From the NCBI GenBank assembly GCA_905221235.1, contig CAJNCJ010000004.1:81112-145111 (forward strand): DNA of 64,000 bases, given 5' to 3'. Positions 19,222 through 28,609 of the stretch are shown here, one piece after another; position 1 is the first letter of the stretch, and each line of letters starts with the position of its first letter. Source of the stretch: a bacterium. Lineage in GTDB: Bacteria > Bacillota > Bacilli > Lactobacillales > Streptococcaceae. The notes under the pieces were generated by a model, which was not told the DNA's origin, ran no database searches, and was given only the letters and a program-made list of their open reading frames with translations. The translations under genes and the position numbers were made by a program.

Positions 19222-19316
19222 TAACATAGAAGCTCAAGTTAGAGAACCTTCAGTCTCTTAGTCAATAATACCTAGAGACTCCCTAAATCGTTATCACATT
19301 TTAAAAAGGAGAAATT

Positions 19317-20282
19317 ATGAAAACATCCCTTAAACTTTACCTCACTGCCCTAATGGCTAGTTTCTTGCTCCTACTTGGTGCATGTAGTACAAACTCAAGT
19401 ACCGGCCAGTCGGAGTCAAGTAGCTCTGCTCCAACAGAGGTGACCATTAAAAGTTCACTAGATGAGGTCAAACTTTCAAAGGTTCCTGAAAAAATTGTGA
19501 CCTTTGACCTCGGTGCCGCGGATACTATTCGCGCTTTAGGTTTTGAAAAGAATATCGTCGGAATGCCTACAAAAACTGTTCCGACTTATCTTAAAGACCT
19601 AGCTGGAAAAGTTAAAAATGTTGGTTCCATGGTTGAGCCAGACCTAGAAGCCCTTGCTGCTCTTGAACCAGACCTAATTATCGCTTCACCACGTACCCAA
19701 AAATTCGTAGATAAGTTCAACGAAATCGCTCCGACTGTTCTCTTCCAAGCAAGCAAGGACGACTACTGGACTTCAACTAAGGCTAATATCGAATCCTTAG
19801 CAAGTGCCTTCGGCGAAACTGGTACACAGAAAGCCAAGGAAGAATTGGCCAAGCTAGACAAGAGCATCCAAGAAGTCGCTACTAAAAATGAAAGCTCTGA
19901 CAAAAAAGCCCTTGCTATCCTCCTCAACGAAGGAAAAATGGCTGCCTTTGGTGCCCAATCTCGTTTCTCTTTCTTGTACCAAACCTTGAAATTCAAGCCA
20001 ACTGATACTCAATTTGAAGACTCTCGCCACGGACAAGAAGTCAGCTTTGAAAGTGTCAAAGAAATCAATCCTGATATCCTCTTCGTTATCAACCGTACCC
20101 TTGCCATCGGTGGAGACAACTCTAGTAACGACGGTGTCCTAGAAAATGCCCTCATCGCTGAAACACCTGCCGCTAAAAATGGTAAGATTATCCAACTAAC
20201 ACCAGACCTCTGGTATCTAAGTGGTGGCGGGCTTGAATCAACTAAACTCATGATTGAAGACGCTCAAAAAGCTTTGAAATAA
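19317..20282 (+). CDS. piuA: Iron-compound-binding lipoprotein PiuA
   Basis: The extracellular substrate receptor. The 321-residue product has a lipoprotein signal with lipobox LLGAC (Cys near 23), a Ser-rich linker, then a class III (BtuF/FhuD-like) binding fold (KIVTFDLGAADTIRALGFEKNIVG, LAALEPDLIIASPR). Pneumococcal PiuA binds haem or catechol siderophores. It is separated from piuD by 95 bases and ends at a strong terminator, so a separate start of transcription is possible. Confidence 0.94.
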   Translation: MKTSLKLYLTALMASFLLLLGACSTNSSTGQSESSSSAPTEVTIKSSLDEVKLSKVPEKIVTFDLGAADTIRALGFEKNIVGMPTKTVPTYLKDLAGKVKNVGSMVEPDLEALAALEPDLIIASPRTQKFVDKFNEIAPTVLFQASKDDYWTSTKANIESLASAFGETGTQKAKEELAKLDKSIQEVATKNESSDKKALAILLNEGKMAAFGAQSRFSFLYQTLKFKPTDTQFEDSRHGQEVSFESVKEINPDILFVINRTLAIGGDNSSNDGVLENALIAETPAAKNGKIIQLTPDLWYLSGGGLESTKLMIEDAQKALK

Positions 20283-20321
20283 GCTGTTTCAAACTCAATT
20301 TAAGTAAAATTTTGACATTCT

Positions 20322-20368
20322 AAAACGCATCCTATCAAGCTCACTCAAACCTGATAGGATGCGTTTTT
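20322..20368. terminator. piu / yidD shared terminator
   Basis: A 16-bp stem (AAAACGCATCCTATCA and complement) followed by TTTTT; it also serves the convergent yidD operon. Confidence 0.92.
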
Positions 20369-20395
20369 ATCATTTTGAAATCTGTTTACCCAGCC

Positions 20396-20638
20396 TCATT
20401 TCCCTTCTTGATTGCGTTTGAGAGAAAAGTGCTCTGGGACGGGGTCCTTACCTGTTTTCGACCAGGGATGGCAACGTAAAATCCGAGACAAGCCCATCAA
20501 GACACCCTTAAAGCCATGTTTTTCAATGGCCTGAATCATGTAGTTGGAACAAGTCGGCTCAAAGCGACAAGAGGGTGGAAAGGCTGGCGAGATAAAACGT
20601 TGGTAAAAGCGTACTGGCGCTATTAAAATTCGCTTCAT
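20396..20638 (-). CDS. yidD: Membrane protein insertion efficiency factor YidD
   Basis: An 80-residue basic protein with the invariant family core [23 protein letters not shown] (three Cys) and LRCHPW. It is thought to assist YidC-mediated membrane insertion. It is the last gene of the murI-to-yidD operon; its ATG overlaps the rluB stop by one base. Confidence 0.95.
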   Translation of the reverse strand: MKRILIAPVRFYQRFISPAFPPSCRFEPTCSNYMIQAIEKHGFKGVLMGLSRILRCHPWSKTGKDPVPEHFSLKRNQEGK

Positions 20639-21360
20639 TATTTCTTAGTTACAGCCAAGGTATGTAGTTGGCTGATTTCTTTTTTATTCAGACGGCGGGA
20701 TTCACCTGGACGAAGACCTGTCAAGTCTAGATGTCCAAAACGTGTCCGCGATAACTTGTCCACTTGGAGGCCGACAGCTTCAAACATTTTTTTAACCTGA
20801 TGGTTACGCCCTTCATGGATAGTCAACTGCACTACTGAGCGATTTTTGACTGGATCCACTTTGAGAATTTCATAAACAGCTGGCTTGGTTTTCTTGCCAT
20901 CAATCTCAAGACCACGGGTCAAGGGGCGGAGATTGTCCTTATTGGCCACACCTTTAACACGCGCGACATAGACCTTATCAATTTCATTGCGGGGGTGAAT
21001 CATCTCGTCTGTAAAGTCCCCATCATTGGTCAAAATCAAAACACCTGATGTATCCCAGTCCAAACGTCCAACTGGATAGATACGCTCTTTTACATTTGGC
21101 AAGAGGTCGACAACCGTCTTACGACCCTTATCATCTGTCACACTGGAAATCACACCGCGTGGTTTATTAAGCAGATAGTAGACCTTTTCTTCGTTGTAGA
21201 TTGGTTGACCTTCTACTTCGACCTTGTCACCAGACTTGATGATCGTTGCGAGTTCACGCACCACTTGGCCATTGACCGTCACCAAGCCTTGCTTGATCAA
21301 CTCTTCTGCTTTTCTCCTACTGGCCACACCTGCGTGGGCAATATACTTATTGATTCTCAT
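20638..21360 (-). CDS. rluB: 23S rRNA pseudouridine synthase RluB
   Basis: A 240-residue RsuA/RluB-type enzyme. An N-terminal S4 RNA-binding domain ([22 protein letters not shown]) precedes the catalytic domain with [18 protein letters not shown], which contains the catalytic Asp. Expected product is pseudouridine near 2605 in 23S rRNA. It overlaps scpB by 14 bases. Confidence 0.92.
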   Translation of the reverse strand: MRINKYIAHAGVASRRKAEELIKQGLVTVNGQVVRELATIIKSGDKVEVEGQPIYNEEKVYYLLNKPRGVISSVTDDKGRKTVVDLLPNVKERIYPVGRLDWDTSGVLILTNDGDFTDEMIHPRNEIDKVYVARVKGVANKDNLRPLTRGLEIDGKKTKPAVYEILKVDPVKNRSVVQLTIHEGRNHQVKKMFEAVGLQVDKLSRTRFGHLDLTGLRPGESRRLNKKEISQLHTLAVTKK

Positions 21361-21916
21361 CTTCTTCTATCCTTTCACCAAATAATTGGCTTTCTTGGGC
21401 TTGAATCTCAAGCTCATCAATCACTGGTAATTCTTCCAAATGGTTAATTCCCATGTAATCTAGGAAATAATCCGTAGTCACATAGAGGTTGGGGCGACCC
21501 AACACTTCTTTTTTCCCGTCTTCTTTAATCAAGTCAAAAGCCTGCAACTTTGCCAAGGCCCCACTCGAGTTGACCCCACGGATGGCATCAATTTCGATCC
21601 GCGTAATAGGCTGCTTATAGGCAATGATGGACAAGGTTTCAAGGGCAGCCCGAGATAAACTCTGATTGATAGGTGCCTTAGAGTATTCCTTCAAAACCTC
21701 TGAAAACTGAGGCTTGGTCACCAATCTATAAGCGCCCCCTGTCTCAATCAGAGCCAAACTGGAATCTGGGTCCTTTTCATACTTCTGGACTAATTTTTCT
21801 AAACTCTGCTGGATGCCTGTCGGTGGCAGAGAGAGGAGTTCAGCTAACTGGCGGACCCTAATCCCATCTTCACCCGCTACAAACAAGAGCGCTTCTATTT
21901 TTGCTAAAGTACTCAT
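21347..21916 (-). CDS. scpB: Condensin subunit ScpB
   Basis: A 189-residue winged-helix protein that dimerises and stabilises ScpA on the SMC complex. Visible: [19 protein letters not shown] and [28 protein letters not shown], the family hallmark. It lies 18 bases after scpA. A role in chromosome compaction and segregation is expected. Confidence 0.95.
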   Translation of the reverse strand: MSTLAKIEALLFVAGEDGIRVRQLAELLSLPPTGIQQSLEKLVQKYEKDPDSSLALIETGGAYRLVTKPQFSEVLKEYSKAPINQSLSRAALETLSIIAYKQPITRIEIDAIRGVNSSGALAKLQAFDLIKEDGKKEVLGRPNLYVTTDYFLDYMGINHLEELPVIDELEIQAQESQLFGERIEEDENQ

Positions 21917-21934
21917 CTTTCCTCTCTATCAAGT

Positions 21935-22663
21935 CTAGCTTTGGGCTACTTGACTTTCTTCCTTCTTTTCCATGAGATAGATATCTCCGAAACTCTCCTC
22001 TTGCACTAGGACCAGCTCCTGGGTTTTGATTAACTCTAGGGTTGCCAAAAAGAGGGTAATGACCTCTTGGACATTCTGGGCTTCCTTGAACAAATCCTGC
22101 AAACGCAACTGTTCTCGTCCAGTCAAGGACTCTTTTACGATGACCATCATGTCCTCAATCTTATACTCATCCCGCAAGATAGTTGTATGATTCTGAGCAA
22201 ACTCCTCTTTTTTCTTGGCTAAGATATTTGAAAAAGCCAAAAAGAGGTCAATGGTCGTCTTGTCATGCACAAGCTCCGCATCTTCGTAAATCAACTCTGT
22301 CGGCGCTTTGGAATAGTACTGGGCCCGTTCTTGGTGCTTGGCTTCCAAGTGCTCCCCCAAGAGCTTGAACTTGCGGTATTCTTCGATTTGGGAGAGAAGA
22401 TCCTGCTCTAGGTCATCTTCCAAATCTGTCACTTCCGCTACCTTTGGCAAGAGCTTGCGGCTCTTAATCAACATGAGCTGACTGGCCATTACCATATACT
22501 CACCCGTCACTTCCAGACGCATGGCCTGCAGGGTTGAGACATAGGCTAAGTACTGTTCGATGACTTCCGTAATGGGCACATCGTAGATATCCATCTGGTA
22601 CTTGGAAACCAGGTGTAAAAGCAAGTCCAGAGGCCCTTCAAAATCTTTTAATTTAATATCCAT
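21935..22663 (-). CDS. scpA: Condensin kleisin ScpA
   Basis: A 242-residue kleisin that bridges SMC heads. N-terminal [24 protein letters not shown] is the diagnostic motif; a charged middle and a C-terminal winged helix ([23 protein letters not shown]) follow. The ATG overlaps the XerD-like stop by one base. Confidence 0.95.
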   Translation of the reverse strand: MDIKLKDFEGPLDLLLHLVSKYQMDIYDVPITEVIEQYLAYVSTLQAMRLEVTGEYMVMASQLMLIKSRKLLPKVAEVTDLEDDLEQDLLSQIEEYRKFKLLGEHLEAKHQERAQYYSKAPTELIYEDAELVHDKTTIDLFLAFSNILAKKKEEFAQNHTTILRDEYKIEDMMVIVKESLTGREQLRLQDLFKEAQNVQEVITLFLATLELIKTQELVLVQEESFGDIYLMEKKEESQVAQS

Positions 22664-23403
22664 TATCTATATTTTTCTAAGGTCAGGACTGTTTTTAATC
22701 CTAATTTTTTTGCAATTTCGTACAAATCGACCTTGTTTTCTATTTGTCTTAGAATGAACTGTTCCCGTAGGGCTTGGGCTGATAGTGCTGGAAAACCTTT
22801 CTCCTTGACAAAAGTTTCTAACTGACGAAAGGCCCATTGACGAGAATAGGCTTTCCCTGCCCTTTCAAAGAGATAGTTCTGGCCCATCAAGGGTTCCAAT
22901 TCTGAAAGCAAGGTTGTGGGAATGGTGACAATCCTCTGTTGGGAAGCCTTGCTGATTCTCAGTACCTGAAAATCCAGATTGATATCTGCAACCCTAAGGG
23001 ATAAAATCTCACTTGGCAAGAGCCCTATTTCCAAGATAAGAAGCGCCAGTAACCGTCCCTCTGGATAGTCGCTTTCCTGCCAAAAAGAGTCTAGGTCTAA
23101 CAGTTCTGGTTTTTCGGTCTTCTTTTCAGCTTGTTTGGCTAATTCCAAACGGTAAAAGCTGTCCACCTCTTCTTTTTGGTAGAGAAAATAGAGAAATTGA
23201 TTACAGGCCGAAATCTTCCGCCTCTGGGCACTGATTTTTAGATTGGCTAGCTGGGCTTGGTAAATCTTGAGACTGGTCTCAGAAATCCTCTCGCCCACAA
23301 TATCTAGAAATTGCTCCAAATCATACTTATAGGACTGCTTGGAATTGGCAGATAAGCCTTGCTTTTCCTCTAAAAAGGCTGAAATCCTATCTCTCATCTG
23401 CAT
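22663..23403 (-). CDS. XerD-like protein, apparently catalytically dead
   Basis: A 246-residue protein with a core-binding N-terminal half and a tyrosine-recombinase C-terminal half. The expected GLRxSE box reads GLLPSE, so the first catalytic Arg is gone. HxLRH reads QALRE and LGH reads LGL. Only the second Arg and the Tyr (LEKYR, about 245) remain. It belongs to the streptococcal XerD-like group; chromosome dimer resolution in this genus uses XerS. Two start ATGs (six bases apart) lie inside the end of the CBS gene. A structural role beside ScpA/ScpB is possible but only inferred. Confidence 0.85.
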   Translation of the reverse strand: MQMRDRISAFLEEKQGLSANSKQSYKYDLEQFLDIVGERISETSLKIYQAQLANLKISAQRRKISACNQFLYFLYQKEEVDSFYRLELAKQAEKKTEKPELLDLDSFWQESDYPEGRLLALLILEIGLLPSEILSLRVADINLDFQVLRISKASQQRIVTIPTTLLSELEPLMGQNYLFERAGKAYSRQWAFRQLETFVKEKGFPALSAQALREQFILRQIENKVDLYEIAKKLGLKTVLTLEKYR

Positions 23404-23855
23404 CGAATCTCATAGTCCTTACTAAAGTCATGCAAGAGTGCATTCACTGCCTTGAGGATAGATTTGCGCGTAATAATCCCTTGGAAAATACCCTCTGCAT
23501 CCACAACCGGTAAGAAGGACTCATCTACCAGCTTGTGCAAGACCTCCGTAATGGTAAAATCTGGCGAAACAATCGCTACGTCTGTTTTCGTCATGTGAAC
23601 AATGTCCGTATCCGCCATGATTTCTGAGCTCAGGTCATGCTCCATCTGATAAGCCATAATATCTCTGAGCCCAATCGTCCCAACAAACTGTTTTTCATCT
23701 GTTACAACAGGAACACGGGTATAGGTCATCTGACTGAGCAAGAGGGTCGCATGATCCGCATTATGGGTATCAATCAACACAGCTAGATTTTCAGCAGGGG
23801 TCAAAAAAGTTTCCTCTTGACCCAACAAGAAAGTCTCAAACTCCTTGGCAATCAT
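23394..23855 (-). CDS. cbpB: CBS-domain protein, CbpB/YkuL-like
   Basis: A 153-residue protein that is essentially a tandem CBS pair (THNADHATLLLSQMTYTRVPVVTDEKQFVGTIGLRDI and VSPDFTITEVLHKLVDESFLPVVDAEGIFQGIITRKSILKAV). The architecture matches the c-di-AMP receptor CbpB/DarB of Firmicutes; the ligand is inferred from that resemblance. It overlaps the phosphodiesterase gene by four bases (ATGA). Confidence 0.8.
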   Translation of the reverse strand: MIAKEFETFLLGQEETFLTPAENLAVLIDTHNADHATLLLSQMTYTRVPVVTDEKQFVGTIGLRDIMAYQMEHDLSSEIMADTDIVHMTKTDVAIVSPDFTITEVLHKLVDESFLPVVDAEGIFQGIITRKSILKAVNALLHDFSKDYEIRCR

Positions 23856-24373
23856 CGGCTAAACTCCTTGGACAAGCCTGGATACACCTCGTGGTCTCGT
23901 GTCAAAAAGTCCACTTTGAAGTAACTGTCATCAATCTCCACACGAGCATAGAGACATTCTCTGATAGTCCCACGTGGTTGGCTGATAGAACCTGGATTTA
24001 GAAAGAGGGTCTTGCCTTCCATCCAAGCGCTTGGCACATGCAAGTGACCATAAAGGCAGATATCGGCCTCTTCTTCCTGAGCCCAGTAGTCCAACTTTTG
24101 AAAGTTGAAATTGATATCAAACAAGTGTCCATGGGTTTGGATAATCTTGGTTGAACCAAGCTCAGTCACCAAACGTTCTGGGTAGCCTGCATAGAAGTCC
24201 ATATTCCCTTTAACAACACGGATGCCTTCCCAAAGCGGTGAGTCTGGGCGCAATTCAGAATCTCCGTTATGAAAAACGGCGTCAACTTTGCCCACATAGC
24301 GATCACGGATTTCTTCCACGATCAAGCTATCTCCATGGGAATCACTCATTACAATGATGGTTTGCTTTGCCAT
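23852..24373 (-). CDS. Metallophosphoesterase, YfcE/MJ0936 family
   Basis: A 173-residue calcineurin-like phosphodiesterase with all metal motifs: SDSHGD at about 10, NGDSE, GNMD, THGH and YGHLHVP. Substrate unknown; relatives cleave model phosphodiesters and phosphonates. The ATG at 24373 lies within the end of the NTP pyrophosphatase gene (25-base overlap), which supports operon translation. A second in-frame ATG (codon 9) would remove the overlap. Confidence 0.88.
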   Translation of the reverse strand: MAKQTIIVMSDSHGDSLIVEEIRDRYVGKVDAVFHNGDSELRPDSPLWEGIRVVKGNMDFYAGYPERLVTELGSTKIIQTHGHLFDINFNFQKLDYWAQEEEADICLYGHLHVPSAWMEGKTLFLNPGSISQPRGTIRECLYARVEIDDSYFKVDFLTRDHEVYPGLSKEFSR

Positions 24374-25320
24374 GATGGAAATACCTCCAAAAGTTTCTTA
24401 ACGGCTAAGGCACGGTGAGATTGACTATTTTTTTCTTCAAGGGTTAATTCAGCTGATGATTTGCCTGTCTCTCCCACTAGGAAGAGAGGATCATAGCCAA
24501 AGCCATTTTCACCCTTGGGTTCAAAATTAATGTAGCCAGGCCAATCAGATTCGACAACCAAGCTTTCCTTGTTTGGGCTGGCTACGACTAGGGTTGTATG
24601 GAACTGAGCCGAGCGGTCCTTGAGTTCAAAGACCATGGCCAATTCGTGCAAGAGTTTAGCATTGTTTTCACGGTCAGTTGCTCCCACACCTGCAAAACGA
24701 GCTGACCAGACACCTGGCAAGCCACCTAGAACATCGACTTTGAGCCCAGAATCATCTGCCAGAACCATCTTGCCCGTTAATTGAGAAATAGTTTCTGCCT
24801 TGAGACGGGCATTTTCTTCGAAGGTCATGCCTGTTTCTGCTACTTCAGGCAGGTCAGGATAGTCATTGAGATTTTCCACATCGTAGCCTAGCTTGTCAAA
24901 GATTGCTCGAAATTCCTTGGTCTTGCCTTCGTTACGAGTCGCAATCAGCAAGGTTTCTCTGACGTTATTAGTCTCAAAGAAATCATGAACATTGACCCCT
25001 TCTTTGGGCAATTCCACATACAAGAGTTGGCCATTTTCAACCAAGAGCAGAGCCCCTTGACGTTGAATGACTTCCAAATTTCGGCCCATTTCTTGGTTGA
25101 GGATATCTACCACAAAAGACAATAAACGGTAGCGAGAACTGTAGCGTAAAACAGTAACTGAAATCGGGAAACCTCGTTCCTCGTCTCGAAAGATTTTGGC
25201 CAATCCAACTAGAGGGAAATCCAAGTCTTCATCAGTCAACGTCCGGATGCCACCAAAAATAGCATAGGACCCAACATACCAGTCCTGGTCATCCTTGTAT
25301 TCATAAATTTTATTTGTCAT
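24349..25320 (-). CDS. rdgB: Non-canonical purine NTP pyrophosphatase with N-terminal extension
   Basis: A HAM1/RdgB-type enzyme that hydrolyses ITP, dITP and XTP to keep them out of nucleic acids. The catalytic domain spans about residues 125-323, beginning [22 protein letters not shown], with [20 protein letters not shown] and FGYDPLF. About 120 residues precede it ([19 protein letters not shown]...), a streptococcal addition of unknown function that standard RdgB proteins of about 200 residues lack. The start overlaps the murI stop (ATGA). Confidence 0.93.
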   Translation of the reverse strand: MTNKIYEYKDDQDWYVGSYAIFGGIRTLTDEDLDFPLVGLAKIFRDEERGFPISVTVLRYSSRYRLLSFVVDILNQEMGRNLEVIQRQGALLLVENGQLLYVELPKEGVNVHDFFETNNVRETLLIATRNEGKTKEFRAIFDKLGYDVENLNDYPDLPEVAETGMTFEENARLKAETISQLTGKMVLADDSGLKVDVLGGLPGVWSARFAGVGATDRENNAKLLHELAMVFELKDRSAQFHTTLVVASPNKESLVVESDWPGYINFEPKGENGFGYDPLFLVGETGKSSAELTLEEKNSQSHRALAVKKLLEVFPSWQSKPSL

Positions 25321-26111
25321 AATTCTACATGCTCCACATGAATCTCTTTTTCCAGCCATTCTTCACCAATTTGTGCAAAACTTTGGCTGCTGGCTGTTGT
25401 GTAAAAACGGTGATGAAGTGGTCCAGCATCGCGACCACGATTGATTTCAAAATAATTAAGTAAGACTGAGATATCCCGTACGCACTCTGCCCCACTATCA
25501 ATGAGCTGAACCTTGGGCCCCATGACATTTTGAATAATGGGTCTAAGAAGCGGGTAATGGGTACAGCCCAAAATCAGGCTATCTACCTTTCCAACCAAGG
25601 GACGCAGGGTTTCATAAACCACTTTCTTGGTGACACTGGTTGACAGGGCACCTGACTCCACCAAGGGAGCAAACTTGGGACAGGCCAAACTCTCCACCTG
25701 TAAGTCCGGATCCAGATCATGGATTTTCTGACGGTAAATGTCTGATTGGACCGTCATGGGCGTTCCAATAACCCCGATTTTCCCACCTTGGCTGGACTTA
25801 ATGGCTGCCGAAGCTCCTGGCAAAATCACACCCAAGACAGGAATATCTAGTTGAGCCTTGATTTCTTCCCAGACGACCGCAGTTGCAGTGTTACAAGCAA
25901 TGACAATCATCTTGACATCCTTGGTCAAGAGAAAGTTGACCAACTGCCAAGTATATTCACGAATTTGCTCAGCAGGACGGGGACCATAAGGCGCCCGCGC
26001 CGAATCTCCAATATAGACGATTTCTTCATGGGGAAGTTGGCGCATAAGCTCGCGCACAACGGTCAAGCCCCCGACACCCGAATCCAAAAAACCAATTGGT
26101 CGATTATCCAT
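25317..26111 (-). CDS. murI: Glutamate racemase
   Basis: Makes D-glutamate for peptidoglycan. The 264-residue protein carries the two catalytic cysteines in ACNTATA (about 73) and GCTHYPLL (about 184), plus [10 protein letters not shown] at 9-18. It is first in a nine-gene overlapping operon that ends with yidD. The 26112-26314 gap upstream has no gene. Confidence 0.96.
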   Translation of the reverse strand: MDNRPIGFLDSGVGGLTVVRELMRQLPHEEIVYIGDSARAPYGPRPAEQIREYTWQLVNFLLTKDVKMIVIACNTATAVVWEEIKAQLDIPVLGVILPGASAAIKSSQGGKIGVIGTPMTVQSDIYRQKIHDLDPDLQVESLACPKFAPLVESGALSTSVTKKVVYETLRPLVGKVDSLILGCTHYPLLRPIIQNVMGPKVQLIDSGAECVRDISVLLNYFEINRGRDAGPLHHRFYTTASSQSFAQIGEEWLEKEIHVEHVEL

Positions 26112-26280
26112 ACAGTCTTCTTTCTAGTCTTTTTTCTGATTGATAGTTCATTATGATTACCGTTCCTTATGAACTAAATAATGACAGCCTAATCAACAAC
26201 TATCTCTCTTAATCATAATCAAATATCAATAGAATGCAAGGAAAAAGTCTCATCCCTAAACCCTTAGCCAACATAGTGAG

Positions 26281-26306
26281 AAGTCTGGAACTTTCATCCC
26301 AGACTT
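26281..26306 (-). terminator. Stem-loop after the UPF0154 gene
   Basis: AAGTCTGG/CCAGACTT around a ten-base loop nine bases past the stop. The T-run on the minus strand is poor, so termination may be weak. Confidence 0.55.
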
Positions 26307-26314
26307 TTCCTTAT

Positions 26315-26563
26315 TTATTTTTTCTTTTTATTGTTAGCAAGGGCTGCCTTTTGTTGGCGGATGATTTGGTGGTAAACTTGTTGTACCTTAGCTTCGCTTG
26401 GTTTTTGACCATTTGCACTCAAAAGAGTACGAACTGCTTCAGCATTCAAACGTGGGTTGTCAGCAAATTCTTTTTCGATTTGCTTACGAACCAAGTACAT
26501 CCCTCCAAGAGCTCCTCCTAGAAAAGCTAGCACAATCAATACAATTGCTAAAAGTAAATCCAT
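26315..26563 (-). CDS. UPF0154 / YneF-family small membrane protein
   Basis: An 82-residue protein: one N-terminal transmembrane helix ([23 protein letters not shown]) followed by a conserved cytosolic helix ([35 protein letters not shown]) and a basic tail. Function unknown, widely conserved in Firmicutes. I use the second ATG (MDLLL) with AGGAG eight bases upstream. Confidence 0.9.
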
Positions 26564-26596
26564 CATTTTTCTCCTGTTTCTTTTTGAGTCCCTTTC

Positions 26597-26625
26597 ATTA
26601 TACCATAAACTAGCCACCCTGACCA
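26597..26625 (-). promoter_or_regulatory. Promoter of the UPF0154 gene
   Basis: TGGTCA (26620-26625) and TATAAT (26597-26602) on the minus strand, 17 bases apart. Confidence 0.7.
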
Positions 26626-26657
26626 GTTTGTTTTACGCTTTCAAGGATGGAATAGAC

Positions 26658-26694
26658 AGCAAAAAGAACCCTGCTTTTCTGCAAAAGAGGGCTC
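26658..26694 (-). terminator. Terminator-like hairpin
   Basis: GAGCCCT/AGGGTTC stem with TTCTTTTTG after it on the minus strand. It lies upstream of the UPF0154 promoter and would catch read-through from the ABC operon and BOX. Confidence 0.5.
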
Positions 26695-26706
26695 CTTACT
26701 GAGTTT

Positions 26707-26819
26707 ATACTCAATGAAAATCAAAGAGCAAACTAGGAAGCTAGCCGCAGGTTGCTCAAAGCACCGCTTTGAGGTTGCAGATAAAGCTGACACGGTTTGA
26801 AGAGATTTTCGAAGAGTAT
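26707..26819 (-). repeat. BOX element, boxA truncated
   Basis: It begins ATACTCAATGAAAATCAA and ends TTTTCGAAGAGTAT. boxC and a boxB-like hairpin (CAAAGCACCGCTTTG) are intact, but most of the boxA core (CGGCAAGGCGACG) has been deleted. Confidence 0.85.
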
Positions 26820-26855
26820 TAATTTACATATTTCTGCCTATCCATTTGTACTAAT

Positions 26856-26882
26856 AAAAGACTGAGACACCACATCTCAGCC
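26856..26882 (-). terminator. Terminator of the aromatic-type ABC operon
   Basis: GGCTGAGA/TCTCAGTC stem with a seven-base loop and TTTTATT after, eight bases past the ATPase stop. Confidence 0.85.
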
Positions 26883-26889
26883 TTTTTCT

Positions 26890-27693
26890 TTATCCCAAAA
26901 CTAATTCATCACTAACTAGACTTTGACCACTATTTTTCTGGAAGAGATGCATGAGATCTTCAACTGTCAGATGCTTTTTCTCCTCTCCCTTGACATCCAC
27001 CACTATCTTACCCTGATAGAGCATAATGAGACGATTGCCGTACTCAATCGCATGATTCATATCGTGGGTAATCATCAAAGTCGTCAACTGATGGTGTTCC
27101 ACAATTTTTTGCGTCAAATCCATCACCATTTGACTAGTTTTCGGGTCAAGTGCCGCAGTATGTTCATCCAAAAGCAAAAGTTTGGGTTTCACCAGAGCTG
27201 CCATGACTAGGGTCAAGGCCTGTCTTTGTCCTCCTGAGAGATATTGAGTATCTACTTTCAAGCGGTTTTCAAGACCAATATTCAACTCTTTCAAGGCTTC
27301 TTGAAACTGGATTCTATCCTTCTCCTTCACGCCCCAACCAAGCCCTCTATTCTGCCCACGTCTCAAGGCAATAGCCATATTCTCCTCAATCGTCAAACGA
27401 GAAGCTGTCCCCATCTTAGGATCTTGAAAAACACGTGCAATATCCTTGGCTCTCTTTCGTACACTCAGATTTTTAATGGATTTCCCTTCCAACAAAAGAT
27501 CCCCTTCGTCTACAGATAGATTCCCAGCCAAGATATTCATCAAAGTGGATTTCCCTGCGCCATTTCCACCAATCACAGAGATAAAATCTCCCTCTTCAAC
27601 CTCTAAATCTAATCCTTTGAGGACATGGTTTTCATTGACCGTCCCTGCTTCAAATGTTTTGTGAATATTTTCAAGTGTTAACAAACTTGCCAT
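26890..27693 (-). CDS. ABC transporter ATPase of the TrpX-type importer
   Basis: A 267-residue ATPase: Walker A GGNGAGKS near 43, signature LSGGQRQALTLVMA near 155, Walker B LLLLDEHTAALD near 180 and switch MITHDMNHA. It belongs to the group that pairs with PF04392 binding proteins. It is last of three genes controlled by the attenuator-like leader at 29618-29849, and AGGAGG precedes the ATG. Confidence 0.88.
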   Translation of the reverse strand: MASLLTLENIHKTFEAGTVNENHVLKGLDLEVEEGDFISVIGGNGAGKSTLMNILAGNLSVDEGDLLLEGKSIKNLSVRKRAKDIARVFQDPKMGTASRLTIEENMAIALRRGQNRGLGWGVKEKDRIQFQEALKELNIGLENRLKVDTQYLSGGQRQALTLVMAALVKPKLLLLDEHTAALDPKTSQMVMDLTQKIVEHHQLTTLMITHDMNHAIEYGNRLIMLYQGKIVVDVKGEEKKHLTVEDLMHLFQKNSGQSLVSDELVLG

Positions 27694-27705
27694 AACTTTC
27701 TCCTC

Positions 27706-28599
27706 CTATTCATTTCTCAGTTTCAAACCACGAATCTTTAATCTCTTTTGCAATTCTGGTGCAAATAAAACCAAGGCTAGCAAGATTGCATTAAAGAGAC
27801 GGACAAGATTTTGATCTAGATTTGGAATTTCATAGATATTTAAAATAATCAAACGATAAACAATTGCTCCGATTCCGATGGATAACAAGCGACCTCCAAT
27901 GGTCAAGTCGTGGATCAAGACTTCTGCAATAATGACTGCACTCAAACCAACAACGATAGTCCCTGTCCCAGAAGTCACATCTGAAAATCCATCATTTTGA
28001 GCGAACAAGGAACCACACAGAGCAATCAAACCGTTTGAAATCATGTAACCAACAATCTTCATGGTGTCTACATTGACCCCATTGGCCTCACTCATCGGAA
28101 TATTGTCCCCAGTCGAACGCAAGACCAAGCCAATCTCCGTTTTCATCAAAAGAGTCAAGACCAAACAAACAAGTAAGAGACAAACCAAGCTAAGCGTGAA
28201 AACAGCTTCTTCAGTTGTCAGCCCCAAGCTCGCCAATTGTTTAAAGACAGTTGAAGAATCTCCCAAGGAAAGATTAGGCACACTTCCCATGATTTTAATA
28301 TTGATTGAATAAAGACCTGTCAAGGTCACAATCCCTGTCAAGAGAGCTGGGATTTTCATCTTGGTGTGAAGCATACCTGACACAAGACCAGCAATCATAC
28401 CTGCCAGCAAAGCAAGTAAGGTCGCAATCCAAGGATTTGTCCCTGCCTGTATCTGTGATACGACGACAGCTGCGCCCAGAGGAAAGGCTCCTTCAGCAGT
28501 CATATCCGCAATATCCAAAATACGGAAAGTCAAGTAGACTCCAATGGCCATAATCGACCATAACAAACCTTCTGATAAACTAGATAATACAAAACTCAT
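27706..28599 (-). CDS. ABC transporter permease of the TrpX-type importer
   Basis: A 297-residue permease with about eight to nine helices, resembling the branched-chain/ribose permease superfamily (LTFRILDIADMTAEGAFPLGAAVV, TEIGLVLRSTGDNIPMSEANGVN). It is 12 bases from the ATPase gene and 10 from the binding-protein gene, so the three are one transcript. Confidence 0.88.
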   Translation of the reverse strand: MSFVLSSLSEGLLWSIMAIGVYLTFRILDIADMTAEGAFPLGAAVVVSQIQAGTNPWIATLLALLAGMIAGLVSGMLHTKMKIPALLTGIVTLTGLYSINIKIMGSVPNLSLGDSSTVFKQLASLGLTTEEAVFTLSLVCLLLVCLVLTLLMKTEIGLVLRSTGDNIPMSEANGVNVDTMKIVGYMISNGLIALCGSLFAQNDGFSDVTSGTGTIVVGLSAVIIAEVLIHDLTIGGRLLSIGIGAIVYRLIILNIYEIPNLDQNLVRLFNAILLALVLFAPELQKRLKIRGLKLRNE

Positions 28600-28609
28600 C
28601 TTAAACCTC

